From Melanocharis versteri (Eukaryota; Chordata; Aves; Passeriformes; Melanocharitidae), in contig VZTG01009080.1 in NCBI GenBank assembly GCA_013397845.1, positions 799,322 to 863,321 of the forward strand: a DNA stretch of 64,000 bases, written 5' to 3'. The notes beneath the pieces were generated by a model, which searched no databases, was not told where the DNA came from, and saw only the letters and a program-made list of their open reading frames with translations. Below, one piece after another: positions 55,486 to 64,000 of this stretch (positions are counted from its first letter, which is position 1; the number at the start of each line of letters is the position of its first letter). Position numbers and translations under genes: made by a program.

Positions 55486-55580
55486 AAAAAAAGAAAAAAA
55501 CCAAACAACCTAAACCAAACCAACCAAAGAAAACCACCAAAACCAAAACAAAGAAGCCCGAAAGAAAAAACAACTCACCA
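55486..55580 (+). repeat. A/C-rich low-complexity tract, AACC/CCAAA-like
   Basis: About 95 bases made almost entirely of A and C with a few G and a single T, in irregular AAACC, CCAAA and CAAAA units. It is strongly strand-asymmetric. Simple low-complexity DNA, probably slippage-derived. Confidence 0.8.
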
Positions 55581-56993
55581 TGCTTAAGGCCTTACCACAA
55601 ATTTTGTTTGCTAGCATCTTTCTAGTTCAGCCCCAGTCTAAAGCTCAGTCTAAGTATTTGAGGTTGAGCTGACAAGAAAATAAAGTTCTAATAAAAATAG
55701 AACAACATTTGGTAATACATCACCCCGAAAGTGATGTATTAAATCATGCAGGATCATACCCAAGTGTTGTTTGGATATGAAATTCAAAATATCAGATTAG
55801 TTAAAGGAAGAGGAATGCATGTGGAAGAGAAGAGAGGAAGTAAGGAAAGAAATCAAAAGACTTCAGCAAACATTGCTTGATTTCTAGCTGATCCAAAGAA
55901 CAGCAAGAGCAGAATATTTTTGAGATACTGTCTCAGTCTGTTAATCTCCACATCTGTCCTCCTGTCCACTGGCTCCTGTCTTCATGAAGAAATAATTTCA
56001 GCTGGGTTTGACTTTCTTCTTGAAATTCTGTGCATCCAGCCTTGCTTCCTGATACCATCCCACTATTTGCATTACGAAAGAAGTTCCACAGTGATCACAA
56101 AAGCTACAGTTGCTACGTCATGTTTTTCCACCTTTGATGTCTCTATTTGAACTACATTCAAAGGTTCCGACAGACAGAAGGGCAGCCATAGGAATAAGAG
56201 AAAATCCATCTTTTTCTCTAATTTGTACCCTAAATTAATTATGTCTTGTTTTCACTGCTTCTCTCGCTTCATATGACTTGCATGGCACAAGTCAGCTGTC
56301 TTGCAAGGGCTTGGGAATATTTGCAGCCATCAGATTGAAGACAACACAGCAGAAGTCAAAGTGGCACAACACTTGATCATTTAAAATCTGTCAAATGGAG
56401 GGTGGTAGTTGAGGCCAGAGCATCAAAGAAAATTTTTTGAGATGCTGGGAAGAAACTGCTGATCCTCTTTCAATAACAATGGCTTTGCTGCAATTTAACA
56501 CAGAAAAGGAATGATACACTGACCCCTTGAAAAAAGTCTGGCTTTTGCCCTGACTGACAATTAATCAAATGCTGAAAAGCACCTTGAGTGCCCTCACAGC
56601 AGAAACCTCATTTATACAAGAGGCAGCAGCATTTGAGCAGTAGGGTTCAAAACTATGTGGAGAAACAAACCCAAGTGGTTAGTCTGCTACCAAGCTAAAT
56701 AGAAGGTTCTTGAATGAAAACAAAATTACAAAGTAAGTTGACAAAGTCCCAAAATCTCTCCATCATGTGAAATAATACCCTCATAAAATCTGGAAGGCCA
56801 TCCAGAATGCAGCTTTATGGGCAGCCTCTCCGCCTCCATCAGGAAACACTATTTGCAGTTATTTCTCTCGCGTTCAATCACTTGCATCCAGTAGAAAATT
56901 AATAATGTAGTCTCACATATTACAATTGACATTATTATGACCCTCACAGAGACCAAAGGATTTCTTGGCAATATTTATTCCTCGAAAGAAAAC
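55581..56993. other. Unique non-coding sequence, conserved-looking at 56.76-56.99 kb
   Basis: No gene seen. The final part (56760-56990) contains ATTA-core sites (AAAATTAATAATG, TACAATTGACATTATTATG) and no simple repeats, so it might be a conserved element into whose edge the SINE inserted. The rest is ordinary. Confidence 0.4.
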
Positions 56994-57128
56994 ATTTGGA
57001 TTAGGTCAGTAGGTTAAAGCATGGTGTTAATAAAGGTTGTGTGCTCAATCCCTATGTGGGCCGTTCAATTCAGAGTTGCATTTGATGATCCTTGTGGATC
57101 CCTTCCAATGCAGAGAATTTTGTGAACA
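56994..57128 (+). mobile_element. tRNA-Ile-derived SINE with CR1-like tail (TguSINE1-like)
   Basis: The head, about 56994-57062, matches tRNA-Ile(AAT) over most of its length: a D-arm/A-box TTAGGTCAGTAGGTTAAAGC, an anticodon loop TTAATAA (57027-57033, anticodon AAT at 57029-57031), a B-box-like TGCTCAATCCC (about 57042-57052) and an acceptor end GGGCC. A few bases of the anticodon stem and variable region are deleted and the 5' acceptor strand is degraded, so it cannot be a working tRNA. The tail, 57063-57128, matches the CR1 3' end ('gatgatccttgtgg..tcccttccaa'), which would let CR1 reverse transcriptase mobilise it. This structure is that of TguSINE1, known from zebra finch. The A and B boxes are internal RNA polymerase III promoter elements, here mutated. 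Confidence 0.8.
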
Positions 57129-57398
57129 CTTCCCTTGTTGGATGGCTTTCAATTACTCCACTTCATTCCTAACTCCAGAATCCTAAGCACTCTGAAAGTC
57201 CTTTCCCCATAACATCATATTTCACTCTTCTGTTCCTCTCTGGACATTTCTCCTCCTTTGTCCTAAACCAGCAGTTCCCTCTACACTGTCAAAGCCATCA
57301 TCGCTCGCTGTACATTGGCACAAGGCTCAGTTAAAAGCTCACAGTACATCAAAGATGGGTCACTGTGGTGAGGGGAGTTCATTATGATCACAGGAAAT
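57129..57398. other. Short unique spacer between SINE and CR1 fossil
   Basis: About 270 bases with no repeat or gene that I can identify. It separates the plus-strand SINE tail from the minus-strand CR1 tail. Confidence 0.5.
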
Positions 57399-57780
57399 GA
57401 ATCATGGGAAAATTAAGATCAGAAGAGACATCAGGAGGTCTCCAGTCAGATTACATCCTTTTTTATTGTGCTTCTACAGCTCACTACAGAAGATCCCGTG
57501 CCCATCCTCTTGATAAGCTCCTCAGATGTATTGACAGGCTGGTATGAGGTCCTCGTGAAGTTCTCTTTTTAACAGGCTGCACAGGACAAGTGCTCCAGTG
57601 TCTTAAGGGCCACCTGCTAAACTTACTCCAGTTCATTAACATATTTCTTATATTTGAGGTGGAGCAGGAAAATATTACTCTAGGTTTTGCCTAACAAATG
57701 CTGAGTAGAGAGGGATAATCACTTCCCTCAATCTACTGGCAGTGCTTGCCAGTCTCAGGTGACTTCAGTACTCACTGAAA
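57399..57780 (-). mobile_element. Antisense fossil CR1 LINE fragment
   Basis: Read on the plus strand this is the reverse complement of a CR1 3' region. It opens with a tail-like AATCATGGGAAAATTAAG...AGACATCAGGAGGTC (consensus 'aatcatagaat.attaaggttgg...gacctc'), passes through TATGAGGTCCTCGTGAAG and CAGGCTGCACAGGACAAGTG, then GTGCTCCAG, and reaches GCTGAGTAGAGAGGGATAATC followed by ACTTCCCTCAATCTACTGGC (consensus 'gcagagtagaggggcagaatcacctccctcgacctgctgg'). The order of these blocks is that of CR1. Divergence and deletions are high, so this is an old insertion. It carries remnants of the 3' end of the reverse-transcriptase frame but no intact coding. It may extend to about 57860. Confidence 0.7.
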
Positions 57781-60700
57781 TGTGACTTTCTGCCCTTCAT
57801 TAGCCAGTAGGACATGGGAACTACCCTGCACTTGCAGATCTGCAGTTGGAAAAGCAGCCACTCTCCTGGTACAAAAAAATGACTAAGATTCCCGTCTTCT
57901 CCATCAAACCAAATGGTTTCTGGCTGCCTCTTCTCTGTGCAATTGGGAGTTCAGGCTCTCATCTCCACAGGGTCTCTGAAGATCCTCTCAGTCGCTTTTT
58001 CCTTCTTCCCTGATGGTGCACATTAGCTGACCTCCTCCAGACTGACCTCAGTGTAGTGACACAGGTCTTCTATCAGTGCTCACCTTGTGCAGGCAGGGAC
58101 AGCATCTCCCTCTGCCCTAATTTCAGCAGGAGGCCCTGGGCAGCCCTCTGTCCCCAGCCCCGTAAGGCCGTGTCCTTCCTTTGGAGCCCCCTCAGAGCTC
58201 GTGCCTCGGCTGAGGGGCAGTGCTCCAGCAAACACTGGAGACAGTGCTCTGTGACAGTCCTCCTCTGTAGGAGTGCTTGACACCGTGCTGGGTCCCATGG
58301 TGTCGAGCAGAGTCAAACCACCAGGTTTGGTTAAGCAAGTGCAAACTGGAACCAGCAGTGAACATCAGGCACATCAGGCAGATTTTTTTCCTAGCACTTT
58401 TGGTCCTTCTTTGATTTTTAATATTTCTCTAGTAATTTTCTCATATTTTGTCAATTTATACAATCTGCAGGTATACTCTCCCAGAAGTCCATATGAAGGA
58501 CTGTCTGTTCTTTCCACCCTGAATAGCTGTTACTGAAGAGAAAGAGGAGGTAAATACTAAGAACAGGAGATCATAACTGAAGATACACTGAGAAACATTA
58601 TCTTGAGTCTATATCAACTAGACTCTTAGGTATATAAACTCTCTATACGTGCTATTCCATTCTATTGGTAACCACATTAAAATGGTGCAAATACAGGAGG
58701 GATGATAAGAAAGTTATCAAGCAGCCACAAAATTTCAATTTCTAGTATTCAAGGACAACTGGATGCACTTCTTAGGCATGATTTCCATTAAATAAATATT
58801 TAAGATAAAATATACACTTGCTTTTCAAGTAGTAGATGCAGTGAAATGCCTCTGAAAAAAAGCACAGCTTCCCACTATTGTTGCTGGACTCCAAGCATAT
58901 CTGTTCTCCTATAATTAATAATTATTGACATCACATTTAATTGGTATTCTTATTTTGCCAATGGCCTGCTGAAGACTTATCATATTAATTAGTAGTAATG
59001 AGACAGTTCTAACCACCTACTGTCATTAATTTCTTAAATATGTACAATAAGATGCACACTAATGGTGACAGGTATTTGGTACCTGCCCACATTCTGCCAC
59101 TTTTAAAATTGCTCTGAAGTAGATCTAAGAGTTAATCATCATAAAACTGTACTTTTGAAACTGATGAAATACAGCCCTTTCAAACAACATATTTCTGAAT
59201 TGAAGCTGAAACTTGTTCTTTTATGAGAAGGCAGAATTCGTCTGTAGACTTACGGATCTTGTTATCCATCCAGAAAGGCTGAAGGATTCTATCCAGCTAC
59301 ACGTTTTGCTGAAACCCACTGAAGGCTTCAGCCAGAAACAAAAGTCTCCCGAGTTCTCCTGGATTTAAAGGAGTTTTGGGTCAAAAAATCCTATGAGGTA
59401 TGAGAGGCAGTCCTACACCTAATAACACAGAGGGGAAACATCCATAAGCATTGGGATATATTTATATTTGTATTTATTTATTTACCAAATAAGTAAATTC
59501 AAACTGCTTGGCCTGCAAGATAAAGACAACAGAATTAAACTTCAGCATTTCCACCATAGGAAACTCTTCCCCACATCTGCCCAGAGCCAGGCAGAAAGTG
59601 TCTGTCTTTCATTCTTATCTGTTGGAGCTTCTCCCCTTCTTACTATTTGGCTGTGCATGGATAAAAGGAAGAATAAACCCAGAATGAGATGTACGTACAA
59701 TGCTGGGGTTAAAACTCTTGCTCTCATTCTTTCTTCATATAAATATTGATTTATTCATACATTTCACTTATACTGCAAACATTTAAAAATAGCAAAAGCT
59801 CCCCATGCCCCTTTGACTGTCATTGAAGCTCTCCATTGATAAGCAGTGGGGGTGATTCAGCACAGCAGGGATAGCAGTGTTACAGATGCTCACTGTGACC
59901 TGATGATTCCTCAGGGAACCGTGAAGGAAATTCATCTGACAGACGCAGGCTGCGTCCCACATTGCCACAGCAAACACAGCCTAATACAAGCAGGCAGCTG
60001 AATATAGTGACTGAGAGATGCGCAAGGAAAAGGGCATCCTCTGCATTCATCCGTGGTCAGTAAGAAGACACTATTAGTAGACAATATTAGAATGACTAAA
60101 TCCTGCAGTAGGAAGGGTCTGGAGGTGAGAAAAGGAAAAAAGAAAGGAAGGGATTTTGTGCATAATTAGCCTCTGCCAGTAATCAGGTACAGCTTTCTGT
60201 ATATACTCAGTCCACGTCCTTTCACAAGAAAGTCATTTTTGATGGAAACAGTTCTGTGCTTCATTTATTTTTAGGCAGTTGCAGATGGGAACAAGGTGAT
60301 CCACAGCAAAAGGAAGCCCTGTGTAAAAGACACATTCTTCATTTGCACAAGAGGAAAATTTTTTTTTACGTGTAAGATGACCGTCAGAAAAATGGTCATT
60401 CCAGTATGCAACATCCTATCCATATACGGTTTGAAATTGTATCCTACCTCCTAGTTTGCTGGGTTAAAATATGGGTCTTGAGTCTACAAATAGATGATTG
60501 CATAGCCAAGCGCCTTCCTCTCCTCCCAAAGAACTTTTGGAATCAGGAGAGATATAGCCCACTCGAGTGAAATGTTCACACGAGGCTTTCAACAACCTAA
60601 GTCCCTACTTCATATAAGGGCCATGGAAAATGAGTTACAAACTGCTGGGCAAACTCTGAGTAAAGAATTTCCCCCCTCGTTAGATCTGCCAGTTAAGGAA

Positions 60701-60842
60701 AGTTCATAGTTGCAGCACACTTTCTTGCTCCTGACTGTCATTTTCAGCAACTCCATTCGCAGATGCAACACAAAAGTAAAGTTCAAGCCTGCCTGAATGA
60801 AGATATCATCAACCCCTAAACTAGAAATAAACAAATACACAG
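57781..60842. other. Unique non-coding sequence; GC-rich patch and homeodomain-site-rich block
   Basis: 58030-58320 is GC-richer than its surroundings and open in two opposite frames (58056-58280 plus, 58080-58316 minus), but neither product is recognisable. 58905-59040 is a dense cluster of TAATTA/TTAATT-type sites, which could be an enhancer-like element or AT-rich chance. Otherwise nothing is seen. Confidence 0.45.
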
Positions 60843-60902
60843 AACTTTCTAGATGATCTTTAAGGTCACTTCCAACCCAAACCATCCTCTGATTCAATGT
60901 CT
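60843..60902 (+). mobile_element. CR1 LINE 3' end fragment
   Basis: The text TCTAGATGATCTTTAAGGTC followed by ACTTCCAACCCAAACCATCC is an almost exact copy of the CR1 3' terminal consensus ('actagatgatctttaaggtcccttccaacccaaaccattc'). It is followed by CTGATTCAATG, a decayed form of the terminal octamer repeat. Only about 60 bases are recognisable, which is the usual extreme 5' truncation of CR1. It is better preserved than the 14.6 kb and 57.4 kb copies, so it is probably younger. Confidence 0.85.
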
Positions 60903-63900
60903 GAGTTTTCAAGTCTTAGACAGGCCTGTACAAGAAAAAAAAGGCAGTTCTAAGAAAATGCTTTGAAAATACAACTCATCTACTCTGACCCACAAGATGT
61001 TGGGGTCTAATGAGTCACTCCTTTGCATTCATACTTATGGTAGTCACAGGTATTTGTCAGCCTGACAAAGACATTTTAAAAAGTTAATTATGCTTAGGAA
61101 GTTGCCTTTTTTAAAATTTGTTTGCTTGTTTGTTCTCCACTAGTAGCATTCAAACAGCCTGGATAAGAGCAAGTTGAAGACTTTGCCCACTCCTCTTCCA
61201 AAACACATGAGGAAGTCTCGCTCATGGCCATTTTCACACACTGTCTTGGAGATTTGTTATTTGTACAAACAGGTAGTTACTTACATTTAAGAACACCATG
61301 GTCCAGATGCAAAGGCTAAGAAATGGAACAGCCGTGGACTTCAGTAGCATTTCCACTGATCCCTGTCCACAGGCTGGGATCTCACATCTGAGTCAAAAGT
61401 GTCATAGGTACTTGGTACTATCCTTTGCCTTCAACTCTGGCCATCAAGCAAGAAATTCTTATATTTTTTAAAGAGAACAGATGCAGACGCACAAAAGCCC
61501 AAATTCAGACAGCCCAGCCTCTGCCTAATGACTTGCATTTAACTAATCTTGTGAATTCAGAGTCTCCACGGTCTAAATGCTCAGGGTGTGGGAGCATGAG
61601 GGAGGCCTCAGGCATTGTAGTAAGGTTTTCATGCATTTTGCTTCCCTCTTCTCTTTATTAACCTTGTTTACTGTAGCTGACTTTATCTTAAGAACCATGC
61701 TTCTGCATAGGCTTGCCTCCACAATAATTCCTCCAACGTGGAAGCAGCTTCTGGGCCATTGTCTGAGGGAAGAAGCAGAGGGATGAAAAAGAGCAAGCCG
61801 TGGAACTGTTTCTGCCCATCAGGACTGGCATGGAGAGCTGGAGCCATGGCTTTTGCCACCACTGGGAGATGGTGGGTATGATTAATGCTGCTTCAGGGGT
61901 GGTTGCCTCTACAGGAACAACAGCCTTTCTCCCCCACACCTTTACATCTTCTTTGCCTCTAGGAAGATGAACTGAGCTATGTTTGAAAACCAAATGTCAT
62001 GTATAGCTAACACAACAGTTAAAAACCCCCAAAATTCAACCCCTGATGACTCTGCCTATGTCCCTTCGGTCCAAATAAGACAGAAGGACAAAGAAATTGA
62101 GATCAGACTAAGATGAGTTATACGGTGTGCAATAAAAAGTCCCACTGTAATGCCTTAAGCAGCACACTTGAATGCATTTTTTAAACCATGCTTTTTGATT
62201 AAATCCAGTAAGCCCTGTTTATGGAAGATGACACACATCTGAAGAGAATCTTTGTAAGTAAGATACGTAGTCTGTTACTCTTGGATAAGTGGTATTCTCA
62301 TTCATTTGCTAAGATTTATTAAAAACACTATACAAAACTAATAGAAACCTCTTTTGATTTTTACCATAAAATTATTTTAATAGTCAGGAAACCTAGTGCA
62401 GTCATAGCATTATCCCAGGCTACAGTCAAACTAGATTTGGAAATTAACATTTCTAATTTTGAACTCAGCACACAAGGGAGCATCCTCTTCAGTTAACACC
62501 TTTTCCAGGCTCCATTTTGGATCCACACAGCTAAAACAACACATATGTACTAATACAAGATACTATATATGGTTTTCACAATTTCTGTTCAGGCACAGAC
62601 CCTATGGATCCACGGCCATGAACTTCCACAGATGCACAGGGATTTTGAGCGCTTGCAGACCAAGACTCTTCAGCTTGAGGGATTTTAAGAAGCAGTTTAT
62701 GAAAAGCACAGAGCATCTGCACTTGACAACTGAGGCCAGGCTTTCTTCTGAGACACTCTGGGCCTTCCCTAGGGGTCTGTCTGTGTCTATACTCCCACAT
62801 AGTCATGCATGGACTTGTACAATACATCCTATAAACTCACAAGTATTTTTTCAGGAAGAAATTGCTATTCTGAAAATTTTAATGGAGAGAGATGTCACTT
62901 CTTACAATATATTGTTAAGTTGCATAGTAATATAGCACATAATTTTTATCAGCATTTTATCGTACACACTCATATATATATATATATCTTCCACATATAT
63001 ATTTTATTTTCCTGGAGCTGTCAAAATCAGTTATTTTCCCTGAAGACAATAATTAGAGATTAACAAAGCAGTTGGAATAAACCCCAGTCTCTCATTTGTC
63101 CAGCAAATCCTGCAAGGTTTCAGTTCTGCTGTGAGAACAGGCTGGTTTGTTTTTTTGCACACAGTTTCAACCCCAGACTCAAAACAGGTAAAATTAGCCC
63201 AAGACTGACTTCTCTTTGCACCTTTGAAGGAGAAATTTTGGATTTCAAGAGTGTAGGAACTGACCACCAGAGCCGTTTGTTGAGCATTGTGGCAAAGAGT
63301 TTGGTATGAAACTCCACCTCTGGAAATGAAGGAAGAAGTTACTGTTTCCACTCTCACTTTATAATGTTCGCAATTTCCTGCTAGACTTGTACTTCACCAG
63401 GTACCTTGTTCTCTTCTCCCCTGGCCTTTATGTAGGAAAATGCAGGAAAAGAAAGGAAGAACAACACTGAGGAATCACAGGTTCAATTACTGGACATGCT
63501 GAAGTGCCATAAGGCAAGCCATCACTGCAATATGATGACAGAACACTCTTTTCTGCAACAAGTACTTAGGGGGGAAAAATATACAACAATATTTTAGTAT
63601 AGAGGATGGGAAACTTGAGATTTTATTTGCCTCCTGTTTTAAAACTATTTCAAACCATTCCTGGACCATGTTCTGGAAAGAACTCTTTCTTCAAAATCTG
63701 TTTTTTTCTTAGAAATCCTAAAATTACTTTAGCAAGGAGCTAGCGAGCAAGACACAAATACGTGCTATTGTCTAAAAGGACTGTACATTACTAACTGATG
63801 AGTAAAGGAAGGAGTCTGAAAGGGCTTAGAGAGTTGTCTCCCATGGCAAAAAAATACTGCAAATGTGTAGCAAGGAGTCCATTCTTTGAACCTGGTGCCT

Positions 63901-63925
63901 GACAGCAAAAAGCTGAAATTCAAGG
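60903..63925. other. Unique non-coding sequence, no gene seen
   Basis: The 158-codon plus-strand frame at 62459-62935 and overlapping minus-strand frames have no recognisable domain. A TA dinucleotide run lies at 62971-63001. No interspersed repeat recognised up to 63925. Confidence 0.5.
62971..63001. repeat. (TA)n microsatellite
   Basis: CATATATATATATATAT at 62971-62987 and a second short ATATATAT at 62995-63002, separated by CTTCCAC. Prone to slippage and local melting. Confidence 0.8.
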
Positions 63926-64000
63926 TGTCGCGATCCGCTAACACGAGCGGGGGTCGTGATGATTCGTTACCTTGATCTCAGAGTGCAAAAGAAACTCAAA
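63926..64000. mobile_element. Edge of a probable LTR retroelement, cut by the window end
   Basis: From TGTCGCGATCC at 63926 the base composition changes sharply. At least seven CpG fall in the next 45 bases, in a window that is otherwise CpG-poor. The block begins with TG, as LTRs do, and resembles from memory a CpG-rich LTR edge seen in songbird genomes. CpG density that high outside a CpG island suggests an insertion young enough not to have lost its CpG by methylation decay. Orientation and family cannot be fixed from 75 bases. Confidence 0.5.

Noticed and set aside
56994..57062. Functional tRNA-Ile gene
   Set aside because: Deletion in the anticodon arm/variable region, degraded 5' acceptor strand, mutated B box and a CR1-derived tail show that it is a SINE head.
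58030..58320. GC-rich patch as a coding exon
   Set aside because: Open on both strands with unrecognisable products and no convincing splice pair. High GC alone explains the lack of stops.
59280..59380. Imperfect self-complementary words (GAAGGCTTCAGCC; TCCTGGATTTAAAGGAG) as a DNA transposon end
   Set aside because: Complementarity is short and interrupted, and no terminal inverted repeat or target duplication could be found.
60655..60690. Antisense CR1-like words (AGTAAAGAATTTC) upstream of the CR1 tail
   Set aside because: Orientation is opposite to the clear CR1 tail at 60843 and the match is only about a dozen bases, so it is probably chance.
62459..62935. 158-codon plus-strand open frame
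   Set aside because: No known family, an overlapping minus-strand frame, and an ending in AT-rich microsatellite-like DNA. No promoter or splice context.

Overview
This window looks like vertebrate nuclear DNA, and most likely bird DNA. It is AT-rich and CpG-poor, and it has no operon-like gene packing. The open frames are all short (the longest is 189 codons) and I recognise none of them. The recognisable interspersed repeats are of avian type: CR1 LINE fragments of different apparent age, one tRNA-Ile-headed SINE with a CR1-like tail, and LTRs of endogenous retroviruses. The SINE resembles TguSINE1 of zebra finch, and the LTR at about 47.3-47.9 kb resembles ERVL-type LTRs of songbirds. A passerine is therefore my best guess. 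It rests on remembered consensus sequences, not on a database search.

I can support no protein-coding gene, rRNA, functional tRNA, CRISPR array or bacterial-type feature. The window reads as intergenic or intronic sequence, possibly a gene desert or a very large intron.

Layout. 1-5.1 kb is unique non-coding sequence. 5.13-5.54 kb is a probable solo LTR on the minus strand with TATA, CCAAT and polyadenylation motifs. 5.5-14.6 kb is AT-rich unique sequence with one trinucleotide microsatellite and one exon-like interval at 13.45-13.55 kb. 14.64-14.82 kb is an old CR1 tail. 14.8-27.0 kb is unique sequence with A-rich tracts and two stretches that look like conserved regulatory DNA (16.7-17.0 and 22.7-23.16 kb). 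27.0-27.25 kb holds two compound microsatellites with complementary AC and GT arrays. 28.13-28.18 kb is a 29-base assembly gap inside a T-run, followed by a CpG- and GC-box-bearing segment (28.2-28.44 kb) that is the best promoter or first-exon candidate. 28.4-47.3 kb is unique. 47.28-47.89 kb is a plus-strand LTR. 47.9-57.0 kb is unique with simple tracts. 57.0-57.8 kb holds the SINE and an antisense CR1 fossil. 60.84-60.90 kb is a plus-strand CR1 3' end. The last 75 bases (from 63926) are a sudden CpG-dense block that looks like the edge of a younger retroelement running off the window.

I looked for an undescribed biological system and found none that the sequence supports. The items most worth a second look are the SINE, the right-edge CpG-dense insertion, the GC-rich segment beside the gap, the exon-like interval at 13.45 kb, and the homeodomain-site-rich segments that may be conserved non-coding elements.
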